From contig NC_088345.1 of NCBI RefSeq assembly GCF_036884655.1, forward strand, positions 21,418,501 through 21,482,500: a stretch of 64,000 nt of DNA, read 5' to 3'. Below the pieces are notes generated by a model. The model searched no databases. It saw only the letters and a list, made by a program, of their open reading frames with translations, and was not told the DNA's origin. The position numbers and the translations under genes were made by a program. Below are positions 46,615-57,509 of this stretch, in pieces. Position 1 is the stretch's first letter, and every line of letters starts with the position of its first letter. Source of the stretch: Musa acuminata AAA Group (lineage: Eukaryota; Streptophyta; Magnoliopsida; Zingiberales; Musaceae).

Positions 46615-49600
46615 GGACAAGCACTCATAGAAACACTTAGCATGCAAACGTGGGGGACCTAGCGGGGCTGCGTTGAGGGCAGTCAGCACACGCGCGACCG
46701 TTTGGGGGAAAACGAGCATGGAGATGTAGGGAAAAGGAGTCGCTAGGAGGAGCAGGCATCTGACATTGGCATTCAGAGGAATGCCAACCCTTCGCGCAAG
46801 AGGCACCACGAGAACAAATAAGTTTGGAAGAATGCGGAGCGCACAAAGGTTGGGATGGTTGAGTTTGAGCTACGACTCAACGTTGACAACCATACTTGAT
46901 GGTGCTCAAGGCAAGCGAGGCGCTTGGCAAAGGATGAGACCATGCAAGGTGAAAGAGTTATTCAGCGATCGAAAGAGTTGTGCAAAGCTCACAGAAGTGA
47001 GGGGAATTGCTAACTCAAAGAATTCGATACTCATGCATAGGCTTGTATGCGGACGATGGAATGTTCGTGGCCATCCCAAGGCGACCGAAACTCAGCACCA
47101 TGGAGCATTAAAACTTTCTCTTCGGCATGTGAAGGATACATCCGTAGGAGGCTGAAGTGTGTAACGAGTTCAGCATGTTGCTAGGCCTTGAGTGGTGCAG
47201 CGGGGGCTGTATTGACGTGGAGTCGCAATCTAGCAAGTGCGTTTGCAGGAGGCAGAACAATGCACAGTTTGCTCAGTAGATCGGAGTAGTCCAAGGGGAT
47301 GATGGTCTCCGAAACGAAGAGAGATGTTGCTCCAATGGGATAGTTATCCAGGAGGGATAAGTCCTGGCTCTCCAGAGGGAGAATCATGTGAGATGGACCT
47401 CACATGTTGAGGAGGAGTACCTCAACAAACAACAACTCCACGAAGCTCGATGGACTGAGCAAGCGGCGAGGAGTTGTCGCATGATCTCGCTTGAGAGAAT
47501 GCATTGGTGGATGCATTGCGAGATCAAGTGGGGGAGTGACCTAAAGCAACTTAAATGAAGGCACACTTGGAGTCGATGTGGAGATCGGACTCAAGGGAGG
47601 GCTGACCCGTGGAATGGTGGGCGCGAGGGCCACCATCAACTCAATGCAAAAATGAGGAGCGGAGCAACTAGGGTGTAACTTGGCGAAGTACCCAAGCCAT
47701 ATGAAGGGAGCCAGCATAGAAGTTGGAACATGGAGCGGAGGCACAGTGCTTTCCTTAGACAGAGGTCAAGGACATGAACTCTTACAGAGGCAAGAGTAGA
47801 ATCATGTTGTTCCATGAGTCCTTCATTCTGACAGAGCGGACTCATCTTGCATGGTGCCAAAGGCGAAGGGAGCTTCTAGGCACATGCACCTTATCTCGGA
47901 GGAGCATTTGATGGAGGAACTAAGGACACTCAATTTGCAGAGGCGAAGTTGAGTTCAGAAGGCCTTAGCACAGGGCAAGAGGATGCAGAGGCGGGTACTC
48001 TTGAAGAATATGCCACAGTGTTACCATTCAAGTTGCCATGAAGGAAGCGGTGCATAGCGGAGATTGTGCTAGTAGGGGAAGTGGCCCAGGATCCAGACAA
48101 TGGTGCACAAACTACAGTGAAGTCGGTGGACTTCGAGAGCTACTAGGCGACTGACTGTCCTAGAGTGGTGCTTCATCTAGGTGTGACCCAAGAGTGGGTG
48201 GATGAATGTCGATTGCCAAAAGAGCGAACAAAATCGAAGGTGGAAGAGACCCTGCGATGTATTGGCAGAGGCCACATATGGAGGGTTCACAATTCGAGTT
48301 TATTCCACAAGGATCAGAATGCAATGGAGATGTCACCAGGAGGCGACATGGTGCAGCGGATCGTGGTGGAATAGTTCGTGGCAATGTGATACACACAACA
48401 TAGACCCATGAGGGATTAGATCATATGGAGGTATGATCAGGAGCTATTGGGAGCTCCACTTCGGTGAACAACACGACGACAAGAAGGGCTATGGATTTAA
48501 GGAGTGAAGGCCATGATACCGCAGAGGCGGGTCTTCCAAGCGTGCATCGAATTTTGCATCGGATGAAAACCTTGGTCATCAGCATATGGGGGCTGTGTTC
48601 CACCAAAGGAAAAGTTCGAATGCAAGTACCAGTGAGTCCCATGGGAGAGACTTGATCATATAGAGGTATGATCGAAGCAGTTGGAGAGTTGGACTGCTTC
48701 AGAGCTCAGATTCGCTTAAGGGAGCCCGACAAGTCAGAGGACAAGGTCGAGTAAGCGAACGTTGCTACCAAGGAAGCTAAGGAGAACAGAATCGGTGCAA
48801 ACCCTACAATTTGATGGCAAAGGCTATGCATGGGAGTTGCAGTCTGTCTTTCCATCGACCAAACAGACTGCTTGGAGAACACAGAGGTGTTGAAGCAGGG
48901 GGTCGAAAGGGGTGACGAAGCGACGACAAGTCCAGAGGGACTTAGCTACCCAAAATCAAGCATCAGTCAGAATGTAAGTGGACTCAGAGGAGTGCCACGG
49001 AGACATATCTACTGATCGTGAAGAAAAGGGATGCAGATGTGAGGCAACGGATAGTAGGGCCATAGGCATGGCAGCGCTATGGTACCGCAAAGGCAAGACT
49101 TCCATGAAAGTCATTGATCCCTTGCTTTCATGGAGGGAGAGCGCTTGGTCGTGAAAGGGGCCGAGGAGGTGGAGCATGCAGAAGCAATCTCCAAGTATTG
49201 AGACAAGGCTGAAGGGTAGAGGCCGACGAACTTCGTAAGACTGGTGTCAATGAGCTTCTCATCAAAATAGCCGAAAGTGAAGGACTTCGGGTCATTCAAG
49301 AGTGCATAACCAAAGAATGAAGCAGGCAGTAAGCGGTGCTGTACCTTTGCTACTCAGTGGAGTAGGCGGCAGGGTTGATGGAGAAGACGGTACAATCCTA
49401 GAAGGGACCAAACCTATGAGAGAATTACTCCAAGTTGGAGTGAAAATTTCCTGCATTCCAGAAGTTCGATGGCATTGAGAAGGTGAATCACAGTAACTAA
49501 CTCAACGCAAGGAGTGCAAACACTTCAAGTGCTTCAGAAGTGTGAGCAAAGAGCAGGCGAAAGCCAGTAACCAACTCGATGCATGGAGTACAACCTCGAG

Positions 49601-50258
49601 GAGGTGGGCGAAGTCAAGTAACCTTTGCCTTCTCAACTCTTAAGAGAATGGGTGAAATCGAGTACCCCAATTCTCTTATCTATCCAGCAGAGGAGCTCTA
49701 CAGATGTTCAAAGACCCTTCAAAGATAATGGAAGACAATAGTTGTCAAATCCTCACCAATGGTGATCAGTTCTACTGAGAGTAGATTGTCCGCTTCATTT
49801 CCCAACGAAATGCCAATCGAAAACGGAAGTTATGCGAACCTACTTAGATGTGACAACTAACTGAAAGAAGAGTCAATGAGCAGATTTTGTGGAGGAAGGA
49901 CCCAAAACTTCAGAAGTTTGCGAGACGATGCTCGTTAAAGCTCCAACAAGCATCCACCCAGTTCAAGCAGCATGAGGCATTTTGAGAGACTGGCGTAGTA
50001 AGGATGGTCTTTTCATTCATTTGGGGGATCCGTAGGAATCAACAAGGATCAACACAACTCAGCCAACCCCACACTAGAGTTAGAGTCATTGGTGAGTTGA
50101 AGCAGCATGGCGGATCAAAAGTTCGACTACTCAAAACAGCAGTGGAGAGTAGTTGGGAGCCAAGAGGTGCATTGTAGCTGGAGCAGAAGATTGAAGACTC
50201 AGCAAAGGCGATGAGTTGTAGTGTCGACAAAGGCTTCAATGAGGACGTCGAAGGAATA
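46615..50258 (+). other. LARD interior
   Basis: No recognisable gene. Rich in AAG/GAGG purine words, with recurring GAAG/AGTGGTG wording and several phrases used twice (for example TAGAGGTATGATC at 48425 and 48661 in similar context). Frames on both strands are short and unrelated to retroelement domains. Confidence 0.7.
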
Positions 50259-50270
50259 AGTGGGGGAGAA
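50259..50270 (+). other. Polypurine tract of LARD
   Basis: AGTGGGGGAGAA directly before the 3' LTR. Confidence 0.85.
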
Positions 50271-50716
50271 TGTCACGGACAAACTTCGAAACAGGATGTT
50301 GGATGTAATGCTTATATATGTCTGTGTCTTTTGGCATGTTCATGCCTTGTACAGCATGTAGAGGGGCGGCCGAACGCTTAATAGTCCCATTTTAGTTGGG
50401 TTGGTGGCCTCTTTAGGCTTGTAAATAAAGGTTGTGTCATGTGGACATGTGCGAGAGATTTTCAGTCTATAATGGACCATTTTACCCTTTGTTGTGCCAC
50501 TGTTAAGAGCTTGTAAAGTTTGTTTGTAATTTGCATTGTCTATTAAGTGTTTTTCGGAGATGTTTGCTTGTGGATCCCGATTGAGGCATTCTCTCTAACC
50601 CGTTCTCTCTTTTGGTGGTCCTAAGGGACAATGGGAGGCTTCGAGGAGACTGACCTTTGCGGACGGACACACAAGGGTGCCGCACGACTTAGGCAAAATC
50701 AGCTAAGTCCGTGACA
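50271..50716 (+). mobile_element. 3' LTR of LARD
   Basis: TGTCACGGACAAAC...GCTAAGTCCGTGACA, 446 bp, followed by ATTG and the resumed D LTR. Confidence 0.93.
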
Positions 50717-51691
50717 ATTGGGCGGTACCATTGCTTGGAAGGCTGTGCTGGGTGGTACCACTGCCTAGACTGGCGGTACCACCGCCTAGCACCCTGCCAG
50801 GGGCAATATAACTACCCAGACTGGCGGTACCACCGCTTGACACAGTCTCAAAGACTGTGCCTTGATGGTGCCACTTCTTGGGGCACTGTTTGGGCCTCTC
50901 ATTGGGCCCAATACAGTCCTTACATGGCCCCAACTGGCCCCTAATTGGGTTGACCCAAATCCAAACCCAATTACATGCTAACTACGAATCCTAAGACATA
51001 TTCTAAGCTAAACAAGTCCCTATATCTTGGTTTCTTCCGGCGAGCTTTCAACGATCTTCCGGTGAATTTCCGATGATCTCTCGATACTATTCCGGCAGAC
51101 ACCCGACAAGCTCCTGGACTTCACGACGATCTTCTTGGTGAGTTCCAACAAGCTTCTCTAGCAAGCTCCGAGACTTCTCGGCTGGTTCCGCTAGAACTTC
51201 CAATGAACATCCGGACTTCCGATGAACTCTCGAACTCCCAACAAAAATGCGTCCTTGACTCTGGGACTTCATTTTGCTATATGCCTTACTATTGTAGTTA
51301 ATCCTGCACATATAAAAACACACTTCGATCTAGACAATTAATACTAAGCATTAATCATGTTGTCCGGCATGTCATTAGTCCCTCGATGCTTCGTCCGATT
51401 CTTTGGCGCATCGTCCTCTCTTGCGGCTTATTGCCTAATCGGTCAGTTGACTCCACAACTCCGATATCCTTAGCACACTATCCGCTCTTCTTGGCCCAAA
51501 GCCTTCTGTCGATACGTCAACCGATCCACCAGCTCGACGTCCAATCTTCTGATATGTTTTCCTCCGATACAACATGATTCTTTCTGCTTTAATTGTCTCA
51601 TCCTGATCGAAGCATCCTGCGTCTCTAAAAACACAAATCAAATCATAAACACTTATCAATTGGTTTCATCATCAAAATACAAGATTCAATA

Positions 51692-52203
51692 GTTGGAACT
51701 AAGAGGGGGGGGTGAATCAGTGCTTTCATAAAAGTTACGTCGATTCTAAAATCTCGTTCGATAAAATTTATATTAGAAAACTGTTAACTTGAAAATATGT
51801 ACAAAAGTATAATAAGCATAGTGAAAGTAGTATGTAATCAGTTTATAATATAAATGATAAATATAAAGTAAATGCAAACCATATTTTATAGTGGTTCGGT
51901 CATTGTGACATATATCCACTACCGATTCCTCTTCACTCGAGACTACCAGCTTCCACTACCGGTCTTCCTTCAATGGGTGAAGACCAACTACTCTCTTATA
52001 ACTCTTTCTTCTTTTCATAGGTTTAGGAGACAACCCTTAAAAGCCTCACACCTCTCTTAAATTTTACTTGTTTTACATATAAAGTAAATGCAAACCATAT
52101 TTTATAGTAGTTCGGTCATTGTGACATATATCCACTACCGATTCCTCTTCACTCGAGACTACCGGCTTCCACTACCAGTCTTCTTTCTTCTTTTCCTATC
52201 TAC
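51692..52203 (-). mobile_element. Truncated Sirevirus LTR with internal duplication
   Basis: GTTGGAACTAAGAGGGGGG matches an LTR U5 end lacking its first roughly 10 bp. About 108 bp are present twice (51861-51968 and 52077-52184, starting ATATAAAGTAAATGC). It breaks off in gypsy sequence before reaching the TATA region. Confidence 0.78.
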
Positions 52204-53206
52204 TTGTTTTACTTTATAGGAGCTCAACATAAATTTTGGGATCACAGGGGGAGGTCGGCCATACATAGCCTCATAGGGAGTACATTTTATGGATGAATGA
52301 TAAGTTGTATTATACCACCACTCGACCTAGGGAAGCCACTTTGTCCACTCTTTTGGTCGGTCACTGGTGAAGCATCTGAGGTATGTCTCCAAGCATTTAT
52401 TCACCACTTCAGTCTGGCCGTTGGCTTGTGGGTGATATGCCGTACTCATTTTCAATTTAGTGCCTTGCATTTGAAATAACTCTATCCAAAATCTGCTCAT
52501 GAAGACCCTATCATGATCACTTATAATAAATCTTGGCATCCCATTAAATTTTATAATATTCTCCATAAAGATTCGAGCAATACTAGAAGCAGTGTAAGGA
52601 TTATGAACAGCTCAAAAGTGAGCATAATTTGTAAGGAGATCAACCAAAACAAGAATTATACCTTTTCCTTGTGATGAGAGAAGCCCTTTGATGAAGTCCA
52701 TTGATATATCAGACTATATTGAGTCCGGGATGGGTAGAGGTTGTAGCATTCTGGGACTTGCCACTGTCTCGCCTTTATGTCATTGACATACATCACATTG
52801 TGCCACAAATTTAGCAATACTATTTTTCATCCCAACACAATAAAAATTTTGCTTAATTCTCTTATAGGTTCTAAGGAACCCAAAGTGCCCGATCATAGGG
52901 GTAAAATGCATCTCTTGAAGGATGGTCTTTATGCAAGTAGAATTTGGCACAAGCACAATGCATCCCTTATAGCATAATTCTTTTAAGTCCCAACTGCACT
53001 GAGCCATATAGCTTGGTGCTTCCTCCAATTTTTTTATGATCTTACTAGTATAAGTGAGGGGGCAGCCATCTTGTATTAGTACAATAACAATTTCAACTCC
53101 GGAGGCATCGGCTTCAATAACAAAAGTCTTGCCGATGTTTGGTAGCGGTAGTACGGGCATTGTCCTCATTATAGCTTTAAGTTCATCGAAGGCAGTGGTG
53201 GCTTTG
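52204..53206 (-). pseudogene. Gypsy chromovirus fragment: RNase H and integrase
   Basis: A second gypsy lineage, distinct from the Tekay element. In coding direction: FVIEADASGVEIVIVLIQDG (RNase H, 53169 down), a deletion near KELCYKGCIVLV, the zinc module HFTPMIGHFGFLRTYKRIKQN...CDVCQ (about 52780-52890), a gap with stops, then FIISDHDRVFMSRFW and HPQANGQTEVVNKCLETYLRCF (52327-52566). The last two are the second Asp and Glu of integrase. Wording resembles Reina/CRM-type chromoviruses, a guess from memory. Confidence 0.82.
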
Positions 53207-53587
53207 TGATAAGACCCTAGTAGGGTTGGGTCCTACTCAACCAAGAAGCTACTAATAAAACTCTATTAGATTGTAATAAACCTCACCTAGTTGCCTCTAT
53301 CCTATAAAGAAGAGTGGCTAGGGTTTATATTTGGGCCTTTGGGCTTCCTAGCCGCTGCCCCCTTTTATTGGGCTAGTTGGTTAGGGTTGAGGGCAAAAGG
53401 GGTAACTCACTTAGGAAGCAGCCCCTAGGGCTAGGGTTTGGAGACCTATATAAGCATGTAGCCTCCATCTCTTTGAGAATAAGATCTACCTACAATTGAA
53501 GCCATTTGGCCGACTTCTAGAAGGGTGGAATCCCTATAGTGTTCCAAGGAGTGATCTCCCTTAAAGATCAATCTACATAGAATTCCT
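53207..53587 (+). other. Unidentified LTR-like insert
   Basis: 381 bp that interrupt gypsy coding similarity, starting TGATAAGACCCTAGTAGGG. Contains ACCTATATAAGCATGTAGCC (about 53440-53460), which resembles a TATA box followed by a transcript start, then TTCTAGAAGGGTGGAATCC. It reads like part of a plus-strand LTR of a family not otherwise in the window. No coding frame. Confidence 0.5.
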
Positions 53588-53641
53588 TGTTGAATCTTGA
53601 ATTTTGATTATGAAACCAATTGATAGTATTTATTGATATAA
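53588..53641 (+). mobile_element. 54-bp Sirevirus LTR scrap
   Basis: TGTTGAATCTTGAATTTTG start as in 1476, broken after about 54 bp. Confidence 0.7.
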
Positions 53642-55000
53642 GAGAGGGGGTGACCATCTTGCATTAGTACAACACCAATTCCGACTTCGGAGGCATCGAC
53701 TTCAATAACAAAAGTCTTATCGAAGTCAAGTAGTGCTAGTATGGGAGTTGTCGTCATTGCGGCTTTAAGTTCGTCAAAGACGGTGGTGCCTTTGTCTGAC
53801 CATTAGAAAGCATCTTCTTTCAATAAGGAAGTAAGGGGTACACTGATCTTTCCATAGTTTTTCGCAAACTTGCGGTAGTAGCCTGTTAAACCGAGAAAGT
53901 CGCATAGCGATTTTATGTTCCTCGGGATCGACTAGTTCTGCATTGCTTCAATTTTGGAGGGGTCCACCACCATACCTTCCTTTGATATGATATACCTAGG
54001 ATATTTCACCTTTTGTTGAAGAAAGCTACACCTCGATTTTTTGACAAAACGAACATCTTCTCACAAAATCATCAAAACAAGTCGTAAGTGCTGAAAATAA
54101 CTTTCAAGAGAAGGGTAGTAAATAAGGATATCGTCGAAGAAAACCAACACAAACTTATGAAGATAATTCTGAAAAATATCATTCATAAGGCTCTGGAAGG
54201 TGGAGGGAGCATTGGTGAGACCAAAGGGTATTACCAAAAATTCGTAGTGGCTGTTGTGTGTTCAAAAGGCGATTTTCAGTGTGTATTCTTCGCACACTCG
54301 TATTTGATGATACTTGGATCGAAGGTCCAGGTTTGTGAAGACTCGTGCTCCCTTTAATTCATCAAGCAATTCATCTACTACTAGAATAGGGTATTTTTCC
54401 TTGATGGATATGCTGTTGAGAGCTCGATAATCAATGTACATTCGTCATGTTCCATCCTTCTTTCGTACGAGGAGCACCGGTGAAGAGTAGGGGCTACAAC
54501 TTGACCAAGTAACTCCTGTTTCGAGTATCTATTTTACAGTCCTTTCTATTTCATCATTCTATAGATGTGGATACCAATATGGCCATATATTTGCTAGAGG
54601 TTTGCTCGGAAGAATCGGTATACAGTGTTCATGTCGATGGGTAGGAGGTAGGTTACGCGGTTTGTCAAATATATCTGAAAATTCAGCAAGCAAAGGAAGT
54701 AGGATTGGATCTTCAAATTATATTGGCTCTCCTTTAGTTTGCTGCTCAAATTGTACTGAAAGCCGCTGCATACTTTGTGCATAACATTTTCCATTCGTTG
54801 TGTGCAAATTGTCGTTACGTCGCCCCCACGTTTCCTGTGCATAATCACTTTTTTCCACTTACTGTAAAATTTCATAATTAGTTTCATAAAATTTCAGAAA
54901 ATATCACCGACGTTTCCTGTGCATAATCACTTTTTTCCACTTACTGTAAAATTTCATAATTAGTTTCATAAAATTTCACCTAATGTCATCAGCCATTTGA
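53642..55000 (-). pseudogene. Gypsy chromovirus fragment: reverse transcriptase
   Basis: Coding direction from about 54500 down: [58 protein letters not shown], catalytic [11 protein letters not shown] (54125-54157), [42 protein letters not shown], then TFVIEADASEVGIGVVLMQDG of RNase H (about 53650-53730). Several stops and shifts. The RNase H start duplicates that at 53053-53169 in diverged form, so this and the previous fragment come from two copies. 54560-55000 is spacer and degenerate upstream sequence. Confidence 0.82.
54828..54978. repeat. 69-bp direct duplication
   Basis: ACGTTTCCTGTGCATAATCA... at 54828-54896 and 54910-54978, identical as far as I can read, with a 13-bp spacer. Confidence 0.92.
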
Positions 55001-55155
55001 TGTTGAGAATGGCCTCATAATCATCAAGAGGGAGGAGGAGAAATCTACAATGTCATCAACCATTGTAATATTTCATTCGCAACCTCTTCCTCATACTCTA
55101 TAAGGGTTCCTCCCTCCAAGTTGCTACTCTAAACTCTCCCTGCCCAGATACCAAA

Positions 55156-57505
55156 TGTCACGACCCGGGTCTGATGAGCTAACTGGCCAATAACTCCCCA
55201 CTTCCGATGAAGGTGGTGGCTCCACGCCGTGATGAGTTGAGCGGGAGTTAACGTAGTACACTCATCAGGCCATTATAAGCTAATCATATACATTCCCCAC
55301 TTCCGATGTGGGACTAATGGGATATTACATTATCCACAACTCAATTAGCTTAACTACCTCGTCAAGGTCGAACATAACCCAGATCGAACCCTAGAATAGT
55401 GCATGTGAGGATTAACTCAATGGTGGGTCAAGGTCGAACATAACCCAGATCGAACCCTAGCATAGTGCATGTGAGGATTAACTTAATGGTGGCTCCACGT
55501 CGTGATGAGTTCTCTGACTCCATCCACGGGTAGCCCTTTCCTACTCGAGCCCTCTCACCCTGCCCAAATGCTAGGTCGGCTCTGATACCAAATGTCACGA
55601 CCCGGTTCTGATGAGCTAACTGGCTAATAACTCCATTTTGGTCCATCAATCGCGGACCAAAATGCTTAGGCGGGAGTTAACGTAGTACACTCATCAGGCC
55701 CTTATAAGCTAATCAAACACATTCCCCACTTCCGATATGGGACTAATGGGATATTACATTATCCCCAACTCAATTAGCTTGAAGTCCTCGTCAAGGTCGA
55801 ACATAACCCAGATCGAACCCTAGCATAGTGCATGTGAGGATTAACTCAGTGGTGGCTCCACGCCGTGATGAGTTCTCTGACTCCATCCACGGGTAGCCCT
55901 TTCCTACTCGAGCCCTCTCACCCTGCCCAAATGCTAGGTCGGCTTTGATACCAAATGTCACGACCCGGGTCTGATGAGCTAACGGGCCAATAACTCCATT
56001 TTGGTCCTTCAATCGCGGACCAAAATTCTTAAGCGGGAGTTAACGTAGTACACTCATCAGGCCCTTATAAGCTAATCATACACATTCCCCACTTCCGATG
56101 TGGGAATAATGAGATATTACATTATCCCCAACTCAATTAGGTTGTCGTCCTCGTCAAGGTCGAACATAACCCAGATCAAACCCTAGCATAGTGCATGTGA
56201 GGATTAACTCAGTGGTGGCTCCATGCCAGAGTTAACGTAGTACACTCATCAGGCCCTTATAAGCTAATCATACACATTCCCCCACTTCCGATGTGAGACT
56301 AATGGGATATTACATTATCCCCAACTCAATTAGCTTGACGTCCTCGTCAAGGTCGAACATAACCCAGATCGAACCCTAGCATAGTGCATGTGAGGATTAA
56401 CTCAGTGGTGGCTCCACGCCGTGATGAGTTCTCTGACTCCATCCACGGGTAGCCCTTTTCTACTCGAGCCCTCTCACCCTGCCCTAATGCTAGGTCGGCT
56501 CTGATACCAAATATCACGACCCGGGTCTGATGAGCTAACTGGCCTGATGAGTGTACTACGTTAACTCCCGCTTAAGCATTTTGGTCCGCGATTGAAGGAC
56601 CAAAATGGAGTTATTGGCCAGTTGGCTCATCAGACTCAGGTCGTGAAATTTGGTATCGGAGCCGACCTAGCATTAGGGCAGGGTGAGATGGCTCGAGTAG
56701 GAAATGGCTACCTGTGGATGGAGTCAGAGAACTCATCACGGCGTGGAGCCACCACTGAGTTAATCCTCACATGCACTATGCTAGGGTTCGATCTGGATTA
56801 TGTTCGACCTTGACGAGGACGTCAAGCTAATTGAGTTGGGGATAATGTAATATCCTATTAGTCCCACATCGGAAGTGGGGAATGTGTATGATTTGCTTAT
56901 AAGGGTCTGATGAGTGTACTACGTTAACTCTCGCTTAAGAATTTTGTTCCGCGATTGAAGGATCAAAATGGTATAATGTAATATCCCATTAGTCCAACAT
57001 CGGAAGTGGGGAATGTGTATGATTAGCTTATAAGGGCCTGATGAGTGGACTACGTTAACTCCTGCTTAAGCATTTTGGTCCGCGATTGAAGGACCAAAAT
57101 GGAGTTATTGGCTAGTTGGCTCATCAGACTCAGGTCGTGACATTTGGTATCAGAGCCGACCTAGCATTAGGGTAGGGTGAGAGGGCTCGAGTAGGAAAGG
57201 GCTACCCATAGATGGAGTAAGAGAACTCATCACGGCGTGGAGCCACCATTGAGTTAATCCGCAAATGCACTATGCTAGGGTTCAATCTGGGTTATGTTCG
57301 ACCTTGACGAGGACGTCAAGCTAATTGAGTTGGGGATAATGTAATATCCTATTAGTCCCACATCGGAAGTGGGGAATGTGTTTGATGAGCTTATAAGGGC
57401 CTGATGAGTGTACTACGTTAACTCCTGCTTAAGCATTTTGGTCCACGATTGAAGGACCAAAATGGAGTTATTGGCCAATTAGCTCATCAGACCCGGTTTA
57501 TGACA
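55156..57505. mobile_element. TRIM cluster forming a large inverted repeat
   Basis: LTR units of 166 bp (TGTAATATCCC...GTCGTGACA) and internals of about 197 bp alternate. Minus-orientation LTRs: 55156-55329 (rearranged), 55593-55758, 55956-56121, 56227-56314 (partial) and 56512-56543 (partial). Plus-orientation LTRs: 56544-56648 (partial), 56846-56971 (partial), 56977-57142 and 57340-57505. Internals hold the PBS (TTTGGTATCAGAGCC) at one end and GTTGGGGATAA (purine tract) at the other. Orientation flips at 56543/56544. No protein is encoded. Confidence 0.9.
55330..55592 (-). mobile_element. TRIM internal, with a partial duplication
   Basis: Internal domain of 263 bp. GTCAAGGTCGAACATAACCC and the following roughly 70 bp occur twice (about 55361 and 55428), which explains the extra length over the usual 197 bp. 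Confidence 0.8.
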
Positions 57506-57509
57506 TTTG

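Larger units (their letters stand above)
46155..50716 (+). mobile_element. LARD-type LTR element, coding-less
   Basis: 4562 bp with ATTG on both sides (46151-46154, 50717-50720). LTRs 46155-46599 and 50271-50716, PBS just inside the left one, purine tract just inside the right one. The 3.67-kb interior is GC-richer than its surroundings and has no gag, protease, RT or integrase motif on either strand. Its longest frames start at TTG and lack family similarity that I recognise. It fits a large retrotransposon derivative moved by proteins from elsewhere. Confidence 0.88.
45509..51691 (-). mobile_element. 5' LTR of D, split by a LARD
   Basis: Segments 45509-46154 and 50717-51691, about 1.6 kb. 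Starts TGTTAGGATCAAGAGCC and ends AAGATTCAATA. TATTTATA at 45997. The insertion lies in the GGTACCACCGCC block. Confidence 0.85.

Noticed and set aside
46766..47155. 129-codon frame in the LARD
   Set aside because: Starts at TTG, has no family resemblance, and lies in an interior with similar chance frames on both strands.
55428..56813. A 73-codon frame repeated in three TRIM copies (KDQNGV...LGFDLGYVRP)
   Set aside because: It begins at TTG, not ATG, crosses LTR, PBS and interior, and is similar only because the copies are recent duplicates.
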